The translations under genes were made by a program, and so were the position numbers. From Tubiluchus corallicola (lineage: Eukaryota; Priapulida; Priapulimorpha; Priapulimorphida; Tubiluchidae): a DNA stretch of 62,000 nucleotides. This document shows positions 8,000-19,550 of the stretch, piece by piece; within the stretch, counting starts at the first letter, position 1, and every line of letters begins with the position of its first letter. The stretch spans positions 1-62,000 of the forward strand of contig JAQGDQ010000019.1 of assembly GCA_030141605.1 (NCBI GenBank). The letters are read 5' to 3'. A model generated the notes under the pieces. It was given only the letters and a program-made list of their open reading frames with translations. It ran no database searches and was not told the origin of the DNA.

Positions 8000-8998
8000 T
8001 GTGTGGTGTTTTTGCCTTGTTTAAAACCCATCTAACCCTTGCTACAATAAATAATGTCTTCGCTGGAAGCGGACATGTTTGTTTACAAAATCAACTTTGC
8101 AACCCGCCGATAGAGGGCGCGCAACAAGGAATCATGCCAATCGAGAGCCGTTGGGATGCTCGGTAAACCAATTAATTTAACGAAGATTATTTTTGGTAGA
8201 GCTTAACAAATTGTTACTATTTGTTAGCTGCAAAATAATTAGAAGAAAGCAGATGACAAAGTAAACTATAAAATAAGCAATTTAATAGCTTATTAAGAAG
8301 ATGCCAATGAAAATAAGTAGCAGTTGCTCAAAACCCTCATTTCACATGCAGTATGGTATCACTTGGCAACGCGCATGCGCAGAGCACCGCGTTTGTGTAT
8401 AAAAACAAGTGTTTTAGCCGTGATCAATGCCTTTTTGCCCTGCTGTGACAAAAGCAGTAAAAACAAAAACCCTGCTGAGATAAAAGCAGTGAAAACCAAA
8501 CCTGAAATAAAGGTGAGAAATTAAAACTCAAACTTCCAAGTTGAAGGATGAAATAACTCAAATTGCCATAGTCACATGAACTTGTGACTAAATTGAGGCA
8601 AAGAAGTACAGATATTTATCTGACAAATTGAACAGCCCACTGCATTCTGAAATAGAATGATGTAACTTTAAATTAACAATGTGCCATTTTCAACATTCAA
8701 TTTGAAGTTTGCTTTGAATAATGAAGTTGAAGACATCAACTTGAATTAGAGTGTTTACTCCTATTATTGTATCTGATTTATGATTAGAAAATAAACTGGT
8801 TAAACTTAATTTCTCATTATTTGCATTTTCCTTCCACTGGTTCAGTGTGATCCAATTTGGTACACATATGCAGAAATGGACCCAAACTTCACACCTACAC
8901 TATTACCATAGTGAGGTTAATGTACTTGTGGTGCACACAATTCATTCCCCTAGACAACAAAAACTATAATGATGCCAAACAGTGCAAACCACATTACA
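8000..8998 (+). repeat. 3' LTR
   Basis: Begins TGTGTG after the polypurine tract and ends TTACA. It matches 1-1009 with about 2-2.5 percent substitutions by eye, and lacks the 12 bases found after the TATA box of the 5' LTR. It carries the same NRF1-type site (8370-8381) and TATA box (8398-8405), so it could also start transcription rightward toward IGBP1. Confidence 0.95.
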
Positions 8999-9000
8999 TT

Positions 9001-9462
9001 AGTATAAGCCTCTTACCTATTTTGTGCCTATGCGTGTGTGATAAGGAAAAGCAAATCCTCTTTATCTTGTTCAGCGATTACTGCAAGTCCAAATCGCAGA
9101 CCACTTCAAAAAATCAGGCATTCTTCATCTTTCTCCAGGTAACTTAAAGCATGTCACAAGCTAGACTTGTGCAAAAAATCCGAACTCTCGGGTCTCTCCA
9201 CACCAATAATTTTTTTGTCCATTTGCCACAATGGCATAGTATAAACAATTACAGTGTTTAGAAGGAGTACAATTAAGTTGCAACCATGGACAAAAAACTA
9301 TTACAGCCATAGCTATTAATCATTTACGTATGATACACATGTTCTGTTAGAGCTTCGCCCCGACCATCCAAACTATTCGAAGGTAATGTGCCTTCTCGGC
9401 TAAATGAAATGGTGCGTCACCGTGCGAGCGCGTGAACCGTTATGCTTAGGCAACATGATGGC
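9001..9462. other. Host sequence between the LTR element and the TIR element; likely ancestral IGBP1 promoter
   Basis: No convincing ORF. The last 110 bases (about 9355-9462) are richer in CpG than their surroundings. They end in ATGATGGC, which reads as a start-codon context in frame with the IGBP1 codons found on the far side of the TIR element. I therefore take it as the original IGBP1 5' leader, now separated from its gene. Confidence 0.45.
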
Positions 9463-10565
9463 TGTTGGGCGCCATGTAATCCACTAGCCGAAGAAAGACA
9501 TTTGCCGTACCTGGGCTCGCCCAAGAAGTAGGACAAGTCATACATGGGCTAGCCTAAGTAGGATGTGTCGTACATGGGCTGCCCAAGTAGGATACTAGAG
9601 AGAGGTCGCGAATTGAGTTGTTAAGCGTACTGCATCGTCCGTTGTCCTTGTTTATGTAATAATAATAATAATAATTAAAAACGTCAGTACACGTTGAATA
9701 ATTCATTATACATCTGATAAAATAAAAGAATTTTATTTCGAGCTGGTAGAATGGGCAAAATTAAGTTTGGCTTCGATATTAATGCTGTTGAAGTGAAATA
9801 AACCCACTTTTTAGGCGATTTCAACATTTGTTTAAGGTATATCATTTTTTATTTTGTCTTACTCCACAGACAGGTGATCCGTATCACTACCACTTGAACA
9901 AATAATTGTTTTCTCCTAAGTAAACGTTCTAGCAATCTATGTGCCCTACATGGGCTAGCGAGCCATGTACGACAGTGCCCTACATGTTACAATACTATTG
10001 ATATTATTAAAACTAATTGCCTTTGCTTTTCCCAAATGTTAAAAATTACTTTTCCGTGTTGTGAACGCTTAGCAGCATCTGTCTCACTTTTAAACTTGCA
10101 ATTATTTCTGTAATAACTGTGTGTATAGTTTCTCTCTTTGAAGCATTAGATACTTGGTTTACTGTTATGATGATATTAATGGAGCAAACAAAAATAATGA
10201 TATTATTGTAAAAAATACGTTTGTAAATTGCCATCATTATTATAAAGTTACTTTTTTTCTAAAACAAATTTAGTTTTATGTTTTATTATGTCCTAATAAC
10301 ACTAATAAACAATGGTAACATCCAATTCACTGACAATTACTTATACAACAATAATTATGATCAATTAAAAGTTATAAACTGGAAATATCAGGCTGTAAAC
10401 AAGTTCTGCCGGAGCTTTTCCGTACAAAAATTATCGATTCTCGACAAAAATCGCTGGTGTCCTGCTTGGGCTTGCCCATGTACGACACTGCTTTTCCACA
10501 AATTTAGCACATGCGTTTTACCGGAATGTCCTACTTCGACTAGTGGGTTAGCTCGGCGCCCTACA
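9463..10565. mobile_element. Non-autonomous TIR element inserted at the IGBP1 start codon
   Basis: The ends are inverted repeats: left TGTTGGGCGCC, right GGCGCCCTACA (inverted, TGTAGGGCGCC). Similarity extends about 42 bases (CCACTAGYCGAAG) and resumes further in around the motif GTACATGGGCTAGCCC, which recurs several times near both ends (9540s, 9570s, 9940s and inverted at 10460-10485). The flanks ATGGC at 9458-9462 and 10566-10570 form a 5-bp target duplication. No transposase ORF was seen. A related, truncated copy is at 59885-60513. The superfamily is uncertain. Confidence 0.75.
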
Positions 10566-13500
10566 ATGGCGACTAGTAAACGTGAACATCGAAATCTTTG
10601 CCAAATTTTTGATGCTGCAGCGACACTGGAACGGGAAATTGAAACAAATGACGAACCAGCTAATTCAGAGTCCTTTAGCGTAAGTCTGTCATAAAATATT
10701 AATGCTTTAGCGAATTAACGAGTAAAAGTTCGGCTTTTCATAGAAGATACTGCCAAGGCTAGCCTATATTATTATTATATTAGTACTATTACTATAGTCT
10801 AGACTATAGTATTTAGTATTATTGGGCTCTTAGAGCACTGCTATCTGGAAGCCCTCAGTCTCTCCATAAAAAGGTTTAAATTTGGTGCTTTAACAACACT
10901 TTCCGGTAAACTATTCCATTTTTGCACCACACGGTGAGAAAAGAACATTCATTATCTTGCAGTTGCAGTTTGTTTGTGCAAAGTGTGTGAACAAATTTCT
11001 TAGAATGACCGCGAGTGGACTGTAGAGATACAGCTTTAAATAGTTTCTCACAAGAAACACGATTGTGTGTTTTCAGGTGTGTGCATAATTCATATGTCAA
11101 GTGTTTCTCTTTGCTGTTGGAGAGACCACATTTCTGCTTGCAAATCAGCTACATAACGTAAATGCAGATATAGTCTTGAACTTTTTGCAATCTCTTGATG
11201 TCAGGAATTTTATTATTTTTTTGTGTGTTCATATACTTAACTGTGACACAGTCATATAACAGCATAATTTTAATTTAAAATGTAAAACAATACTTAGTAT
11301 AACAGCTAACTCTTGGGCCCAGCCAGGGTTGCTGTTTTGTATGATGCTGATCGTATTGGAGACTAAAGATTATTGTATTTTCTGCCAAATTATTATATTG
11401 ATGGCTGACTAGTGTTGCCGTTTCTACCATAATTATCAGAATTATAGTTTAAGGTTTTATGCCATACAAAAAGTGACTATACGATAATTGATAATTATAT
11501 GATAATTTAGTAATGCAAAACAAAAAACTAAAAAACAAAACGTGAAAATATGTGCATTGAAAAAGTTTAGAACATTGTTTCTAATAATAATTAACTTTAA
11601 TTTCAGTTGAATTTAAATATTTCATGATTCAGCTTTAAACATTCACAAAGCTTCAAAAAAATTAAAAAACAATTTCTCCATCCTGGTGACATTTTTTGAG
11701 GTCATGAGGTAAGACAGGCACAAAATCTTTTTGTGTGGCCAGACAAACGTACTAATGTTCGAAGTGACTGAGTCCGGTACATCATTAACAAATAGCAAAA
11801 ACAAAGTAGATCTGAATATAGATGCTTGGGGAACTGTCCTCAATTGTATGAACAACACTAAATAAGATTCCAATTTAGATAGTAGATTATTATTTATCTA
11901 TAATACTATATAACAATAGAGTGAAGAAACTTAATGTTATCTTTCAAACTTACCCAGTGTTAGGAAATTACTTTCAAAATGTAATAATTTTACTGCCTCA
12001 AAAAGTGGTGAATTGGCTGCCTAATCATGACAATGTAACAGTATAACTATAATATTTATTTGCAAGAACTCCTAAATGCATTCTTTACAATTTTGATATG
12101 TTAAGTGAATAAATGATTGTAATTTTGGTTTTAGTATCTACAAATGGAATGCATGGCCGATGACTTGCCCAAAAATTTTTCTTTGCTGCAAGGTGTTGTT
12201 GTGGAAAGGCGAGTAGTAGTGAGCACTCAGAATGTTTCACCAGGTTTTGGCGTTTCATTAAATCAGTGCAAAATTACATTTGACTGCTTCATTATAATGT
12301 TGTAATTCACAGTTGAAACAATGACAGCATACTTCACCGAAGCTTCTAAAAAGTATTTTTCGTTAACAGTGAAATTTCAGTGTGAGTGAAATTGTGGATA
12401 TTGAAATATCCCTTCCGTAGTATTTTGTGTTGTTGGTTATCTTAAAGTAGTAATTTATTAACTTGATCACTTCAAAACTTGTGGTTAACATAAAGTCATC
12501 TGATGAAATCTTAAGATAAAAATGATGGCACTTGTTGGTTTAGAATCTTATAAAGCTTTTAATCTGTGCCATAAAAGTATACAAAGCATGCACACATACA
12601 TGAAATTTGATTTCCAAATTAAGCTTTGCGTGCAGGAGAAAAACCCATCACTGTATCGTAGTCTAAAAATGCTATGGTGTCAGGTATTATAGACTATGTG
12701 GAAGAGTTTGGTCCAATGCAGTCTGGGTTAGGCAATCTAAAATATCTTCGTAAGAACTACTGATGAGAACATAGCTCATATCATATGTTTTACTTTCACT
12801 TTTTATTTAGTTTAAGTTAATATATAATATTTTCAGCTTATTGTTCTTATGTTTGCATCGATATGATTTTAAGTTTACGTTACATATTTTTAAAACTATA
12901 CTAAATTTATGTATCAAATCCAAGTAGCAACAGGATCGAACAGAAAATTTTTGCAAGCTTCGCAACTTAACTGTTGGGAGTTACAGACTGTGTTGTTTAA
13001 ACCTTAAATTGTTTATGTAGGACAAACTCTCAAAATGTGTGGAAATGCTTGAAGATTTAACTGTTATGGTCTCAAAGCTGGGAATGTTTAGTACAAATGA
13101 AGATGTTGAAGAAGTAGCTACTGATGATCTCAGGTGAAAGCATCTTTATTTTTAGGATAGTTGTTCTACTGATTGGGAAAATGACTTTAGTAAGTCCAAT
13201 TATTTGTTTTTCATCTAGACAAATGACAATAAAATGTTTTATCCCTTTTTTGAAGCAAATTTCTAAGCATTAGATTACAATGGATCGATAGGAGTGTTTG
13301 ATTAAAGAAGTAATTACTAATTACATTAGTACTGCAGATACCGATTCATTGTTGATTCGTCACATGTGAGTAATGCAAACACATCATTTTTTAAATTGCC
13401 CATGTAGGTGACGATTGCAAAAGGCATAATTTTGTGATAATTTTGTGTTTAAAATAAAAAATATCAAAAATTTGTCTGCTTTCAAACACTTGGGTTGTGT

Positions 13501-16500
13501 GTTTGTATGAAGGAGTTAAGTAATCTTTGTGTTTTATTAATTGAATTATCTCAACAGTAGTCTAGCAGCTGGTCACTAATAAGCATTCAGTCCCCTTGAG
13601 TACTATTGGTCGCCTTATCGATTGATTGGCTAATTACTTTAGTTTGCAAACTATAAATATGGCTTCATGGAAATGTAAGCTACTTATTTTTCCAGAAGAC
13701 CGATAAGAAACAATGTAGTTAAAAATTTCTATTATCAATAAATTGTCATTGATCCATAATGAGCTTAAATTGGTACCCATTTGTTAGGACTGAATGAGAT
13801 AAACGTGAGACATTTGCTTGCTGAGGTTTTAAGGTTAGATGATGTTTTACTTAACACAATCAAAGTATAGCAAAGTATAGCAAACTTGAGCAAGTTTGAA
13901 ATAAACAACTTCTTGTGATCAAAATCAGAAATCAAGATCTAAGTGTTAAAACAGTTCTATCTGTGTAATTAATTACGCGTATAAAGTTGCGCCTTTGGTC
14001 GATTATTTCATTACATAGTTAACTTTAGTTAGAATGTGTTGCAATAACTTCGGTATAATTGTAGTGCATTAAGTGATTCAAATGCTTGAAAATTTACATT
14101 GTTGACTTTTACAGGTATTTTTTATTGCCTGCATTACTGGGACAGCTAACTTTGAAACGGACAGCCGGCGACAGATTGGAAAATGTAAAAATAGCAGAGG
14201 CATGTTGAATTCATTTTAAATTATTCTAATGAATTAAAATGCTAAATGAGTTAATTTTGCAGAACTTAAATATTTGCTTTTTGCCTTGACACTAACGTTA
14301 ATTAACGTGTATTTCGTTGTTTTTGTGGTGCACTAAGCATGTATACCATATTGGCGATAAAATATCATTTTGATTATTTCAGGTGTATTATCGTGATTTT
14401 CTTAGTCGTTGTAAGGAATACGGCATTACAAGTGTATCTTTACCGAGTTCTTCCTTAGATGAAAATGGTGAAATTGAAACAAAACCCCCTTCACGACTTA
14501 GTGATTTGAGCAAGCAGCGAGATGAGAAAATCCGATTGTATAAGCAACAGAAAGCCAATGAAGCAAAAGTAATGGAACTCGGAAAGCTGCTTGATAGTGA
14601 CCGTGTGGATGACGAAGTTAAGGTACGATTCGATGGCTGTGCCATCAATGGTTTGGTGTATTTTCTGTTTTTGAGTTTGTAATATCTTTTGCTTTGCTCT
14701 TTCAGCTAAAAGTGGTGTCGATCATTTTAAATGCTTATAAATGATACAACAATTCACTATCAGTGTAGATTTTGCACCTGTGGTAATTATGTGTGTTTGT
14801 ATTGTGCACTTTGATGGGGCATAAACTTCTTGAAATTGCAGTAAAGAAACGAAATGGGTAGTTAATTTATTGTTGTAAACCTACTTTTTTGCTCTATGTA
14901 TTACTTACCCTACAGCTATATTTGTGATATTATCTTGTCTTCCTTATTTAATTTTTGATTATACCAAAAGGACTTGGAATCCAAAAGTCCCGATTTCGAA
15001 TTTCGTGCTGATTATTCTGATTTGGTGTCGTCCGTTACTGACTGGCATTGTTTTGCAATGTTGATATGTGAAAAATGGTGTCCTGGAATGTCATGGAAAA
15101 GTCAGGGAAATTAGAAAAAGTTGCAAAGATAATCACCTTGAACCGATATTTTCCAAACATATTTTTCAGCGATTCGTGTTCAAATAAAATTTTGTTATGG
15201 CAGGCTCCCAGTTTCAATTTCTGTTCCAAAATTAATGATTGGCCGACACATTATATATTAGTATATGTATGAATATCGCTACACAGGAATCTTTGAATAT
15301 GTATACTGGTAGTGCAATTTTGGCTTATCTTGGTCATGGAAAAATCAGGAAAATTTATTTTAAAATTCTGTGGGAACCCTGATAAAAGTATATAATTTAT
15401 AATAATATATAATATGTGTGCTTGCATTGCAAAATTGTCCTTAAGTCGGCAATTAAGTTTTTCCAGTTGTTCACATATCTTGAATCTCCGTTTCATGAGG
15501 ATCATTTTGATACCAAGTTCACCGCTCTATGTTATTTCTAAGCTGAGGTAATTGACGTTAAAGTTGAGATGAAAAACGTAATCTTGAGAAAATCGCTGCT
15601 AAAGTCAGCCATTGTTTTTTGTCGCATCTCTACAAAATACTTAGCAACCGTGCAAACTTTGGTTGCTACGGACTTCGCAAAAGCATATTGAAGTTATGTT
15701 TAAATCCAGTAGATGACTCTTCTTGACGAAGATCTGGGCTTAGCAACAGAAAAAAATTGAAGCAAAATGACGGCTTCCACGAGCTACAATCGGAGTTTGA
15801 AAATAGGAGTTTTTTACAATTGCATTATTAGTTTCTAGACAGAAAAGTGGGTAAAATTAAGTTTTTAGTGTTTTTCAAACACTTTTTTTGATAATTTGAT
15901 GCTAGAATATAAAGGTCCAATATATTTAGCGTTGGTTTTTACAAAATGCGAAAAATTGACATTTGATTAACTTTTGGGTTATTCTGCTTTAAAGTATCAT
16001 AACACAGTCTTAGCTATGTAGACTTATGGACGGTTTTGGTATGCAACCACACATATAATAATGACATATATATTATTTTTGCACATGTCTTTTTTGCAGA
16101 GGGAATACTTTCTAGTCTTACTTGATATTTGGATTCACAGGGCTGTGGAGAATTTGAACATGATTGAAAGTATGTATAAGTCTGTAGCAGTTCCTGCACT
16201 TAAAAGGGTTAAATTGTGTTGTGAAACCTGCACTAGTAGAGCCTGGTCTCTTGCAGATAAGCGTAGTAAAATTGTGTTATTTTTATCGAAATGAAATATT
16301 ACAGCGTGAATACTGCAATACTTTGCTTCCCTTTGCAATTATGAATGGTGGTACATGCACCTATTGCAATAATGTGCAATGTTGCCTGTTACTAATCCTA
16401 TAATATATGTTGAATCTGCCTTTTCCCTTATTTACGTTTTACATTATATTTCTGGGATGGGTTTTAAGTCTTGTCTAATGCTTGCATTCAGCTTTTAATA

Positions 16501-19500
16501 ATTATTACTGTATGTGGTAAAGACTGCAGAGAAGTGCTTTATTAATGACCTATTAACAAGTTATGTGTATTTATGGCTATGAGAAAAGAAGTCACTTGAA
16601 ACCAGACTCTAACTGCACTATTAAAGTGTTTGTAATTTATGTCCTTTATCGTGAATCAGCTTCTTCATTTGATCAAAATGAAAGTAGCTAAAACTGTTGA
16701 CAACATGGCATTTGCTCATAGGAAGTTTTTCATATGTTAATTTTGTGTTACTGTGTGTAATTTTCATATATACCGATAATTTGAATATAAGTTTTTCATT
16801 TTGTATTAGTGGAGAAGAATATTTTAAAACACGTGCCAAAGACAAAAGCTAAAGATGTTAACAATATTACTTCTCAGAAACCAACCAAGTCAGCGAAGGT
16901 GGTATGAATTAATTGCTTTGACATTCAGATACTGTTAAAACTATAAAAAAAATTTGATTATAGGTTATATTGTAGTTGGTGTATGATACTTGTTTACAAT
17001 ACACTTTAATGTACTTTTTTCTACTCACTGGAAGTTGGAATCCAGCATTTTGCGAACAGTACGATGTTTATTCCATGCCTGGCATGCTCTATATCAAGGA
17101 TATCCCTTTAAGATAACCTTGTAAGATCACTGTTAACATACTATGTGGTGGATTAATTTACTAAAGTACAGTTTTTTCAGCAATCAAAGCCAATCATTTT
17201 GACAAGAGATGCTGCTCAAGCTGAAGTTTTTGGTGCCGGTTATCCAAGTTTACCTGTGATGACAGTAGAAGAATGGTTTGCAGAAAAATACAGTCATTTA
17301 TTAACAGAGGAAGCACAGGCAGAGTAAGTTGGCATTATTTCCACACTTTTGGTCCTAATGACATACTGTAAATTGTCGTACATATTGCTGTAATTATTCA
17401 ACTTTTTGGCTTAGAATTTTTTGTTTACTCCTGTGTTCTTGAATCAGCATGCTCTTGAGGAGCTACTTTTTATTTGTAAGAGCTTATTGATTTCTAAGTT
17501 GCATAGTCGAATTGAGGGTCCTAAAGAAGTTTGCTGAACTAATAAGGATGACTAAACTAGGCATTTTGATTATGGAAGGCCCTAAGGAAGTTTACTGAAC
17601 TAATAAGGATGACTAAACCAGGCATTTTGATTATGGAAGGCCCTAAGGAAGTTTACTGAACTAATAAGGATGACTAAATCAGGCACTTTGATTATGGAAG
17701 GCCCTAAGGAAGTTTGCTGAACTAATAAGGATGACTGAACTAGGCGTTTTGATTATGGAAGGCCCTAAAGAAGTTTGTTGAACTAATAAGGATGACTAAA
17801 CCAGGCGTTTTGAAAGGCAAGTATATCTTTTTCAAAACATATAAACAGGTTACAGATAGTACATTATGCCTTTTGTAAGAAAAGCATTGACAAATAATAT
17901 TATGATACATTCATCTTTGAAATCAGTAAACTGCATTGAAACTTCTAGGAGCTTATGAAGTGAACTAGTTTTTTATTAAGTAAAATGCTTGCAAATTTTT
18001 GTTTCGTGGAATAAACTTATATCAGTCAGCAGCACCTGGTCAAAAGATTGGGTTTTTAACAAATTGTTAGTAATCTAAATACTGCATGCTTATGCCTAAA
18101 AAGTTATTGATATTCAGGGTCTCACAATTTCAGTGTGCATTACTAGTTTCAAAAAATATACATTGTTAATCTTATTTATGGAATAATTTTTTATACTAAG
18201 TTAGAGATTTGTGCATAACTAGTTTTTTTGCCAATTTTTATATGAAATAATAGAATCGCTGTGCAATACTTGAAATGAGTCACTGGTCTTGTCCTTTAAT
18301 GGTTTTGTCAAAATTTGGTTTAGAGAGTTTTATAAATATTTGTGTAGACAAATTCCTCTTTTGTCTCAAGTCTCTTTTATTAGTTTTAGTTGTGTTAGTT
18401 CTTCTTATCTTTTACATTGCTGTTAGTTAGATCAGCAACAGCTTAGAAATTAAAGTTTAGTATTGTTGGATGCTATGTTCACTATCATGTTTTGTTTGGT
18501 ATAATGCTTGGATTTGTCTCATGTATTGCTAAAATCTTGTTTATATTTACTATGAAGTATTATTGTAGATTAAGACAGTCTATGCAAAAGTCCACTGATC
18601 CAGAATTTCGAATGCGAGAATTAGAGAAGCAGGACTTGGAAAAAGAAGCAGCAATGGAAAGAGACGATCCAGATGCATTAAAGAAAGCAAGGGAGATGGA
18701 TGACTGGAAAGATGGTATGCTTGAATTTCTCTTTCTTAGTAAAATGCTAAATTACATCATTTGAAATATAGAAATTTTTCACTTAGCAAGAAATATTCTG
18801 GGTTGTCTTAGGAGAATATGACACGTTCTCCAGTAGTCACTTAAGGTAAGAGTTCATAGTTAGAAAGTAAAAATGGGAAAACTAGAATTATTTTAACTCA
18901 TTTACTAGTGAATCATTTGCAATAATTGGTCACTATTTTCCAATGATTTGATAATTATCAGTCGGGTTTAATTATTTATTATATCTTTGCATTTCTCTAA
19001 TTTTTTTTGCTTCCTCATTTTTAAATCATTGCTTAAAAATTCACTAGAATTGCCTTTCGAAAAAATATAGTAAGAAATTTGTAAGTGCAGGCATTCTTAT
19101 AAAAAGCATAAATTAGAAAATGTTAAATCAAAACAATGCAAATATTAGGGAATATGTATAATTTTATATCATAATTATGATATTATGATGAACTATTGGG
19201 TAGATACATCTGCAACTTATGAAAATAGTTTTGCTTGAAATGATGTTTTTTTTGCAAGATGCATTTGCTGCCTTTTGTAAAATTTACCTTTGAAAGGATT
19301 TATATTGCCTCTAATTTTTGTCGTATTATGAAAGTTTGACTGTAACTTATTCAGACCGACTTAGCGAGTCCTTGTAGATAGACCTCTAAAAGTCTGTAGA
19401 GTAGGTTTCTGAGCTTGAAAAATCAAATTTTCACTATGCTGTGTATAAAATGATTTATAGTATTTTACAAAATAACTCTAGTATACAACATTGTACATTT

Positions 19501-19550
19501 CTTTTTTAGACCATAAACGTGGATACGGCAATAGAATGAATCGAAGTTAG
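10566..19550 (+). CDS. IGBP1: IGBP1 / alpha4 (TAP42 family) PP2A-binding protein
   Basis: Nine coding exons join in frame: 10566-10679, 13021-13133, 14115-14199, 14383-14622, 16100-16169, 16810-16898, 17181-17323, 18569-18714, 19510-19550. The product is 346 residues, against 339 in human. Alpha4 binds and stabilises the catalytic subunits of PP2A, PP4 and PP6 in the cytosol, downstream of TOR signalling in yeast. The N-terminal helical-repeat region (about 1-230) includes [15 protein letters not shown] and [12 protein letters not shown]. Arg155 and Lys158 in [10 protein letters not shown] match the PP2A-contact residues of mammalian alpha4. The C-terminus has the family signatures [17 protein letters not shown] and DDWKD...[10 protein letters not shown]. 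Intron 3 begins GC rather than GT. The start ATG lies in the target duplication of an inserted element; GAACAT-like upstream extensions were rejected because homology starts here. Confidence 0.95.
10680..13020 (+). other. IGBP1 intron 1
   Basis: A 2.3-kb GT-AG intron. Its first kilobase holds a decayed non-LTR retrotransposon on the minus strand (see separate entry); the rest shows no gene. Confidence 0.8.
10861..11873 (-). pseudogene. Decayed non-LTR retrotransposon (L2/CR1-like reverse transcriptase)
   Basis: On the minus strand, 11873-11643 encodes a recognisable RT palm fragment (VPQASIF then [16 protein letters not shown], matching the VPQGS...LF.L.INDLP block). Further 3', about 11215-10861 encodes DIKRLQKVQ, then TRGHSKKF, and in another frame [18 protein letters not shown], the typical C-terminal end of L2/CR1-type ORF2. 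The order is right but the frame breaks several times and the ADD core is lost, so it is dead. It lies antisense in IGBP1 intron 1. Confidence 0.8.
15075..15382. repeat. Interspersed repeat fragment in IGBP1 intron 4
   Basis: Near-identical phrases occur at both ends (CATGGAAAAGTCAGGGAAA near 15092 and CATGGAAAAATCAGGAAAA near 15336). The right end reads GTGGGAACCCTG, whose inverse CAGGGTTCCCAC resembles a DNA-transposon terminus. I see no matching left terminus, so it is a fragment or a rearranged copy. Confidence 0.4.
17513..17815. repeat. 61-bp minisatellite, about five copies, in IGBP1 intron 7
   Basis: CTAAGGAAG-type unit starts fall at 17521, 17582, 17643, 17704 and 17765, exactly 61 bases apart. 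Units differ by only a few bases and the last is cut short near 17815. The repeat is intronic and has no reading frame of note. Confidence 0.95.

Larger units (their letters stand above)
1..8998 (+). mobile_element. Ty3/Gypsy LTR retrotransposon with an extra zinc-finger ORF
   Basis: Two direct LTRs of about 1 kb flank, in order, a tRNA-Pro primer-binding site, gag with a CCHC knuckle, a protease-RT-RNase H-integrase pol, a third ORF and a polypurine tract. RNase H before integrase is the Ty3/Gypsy order. The window begins about 3 bases inside the 5' LTR (base 1 matches base 8003), so the left target-site duplication cannot be checked. By eye the LTRs differ by about two dozen substitutions, a 12-bp indel and a 1-bp indel, so the insertion is not brand new. 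gag and the third ORF are open, but pol carries two frame offsets, so this copy is probably not autonomous. No chromodomain and no envelope-like membrane protein was seen. Confidence 0.95.

Noticed and set aside
10278-10565. In-frame N-terminal extension of IGBP1 from an upstream ATG
   Set aside because: The extra codons are the terminal inverted repeat of a transposable element and have no counterpart in the protein family.
14968-15060. Possible tRNA gene (AGGACTTGGAATCC with a TTTCGAATTTC B-box-like motif)
   Set aside because: No acceptor stem or complete cloverleaf can be drawn; at best a worn SINE head.
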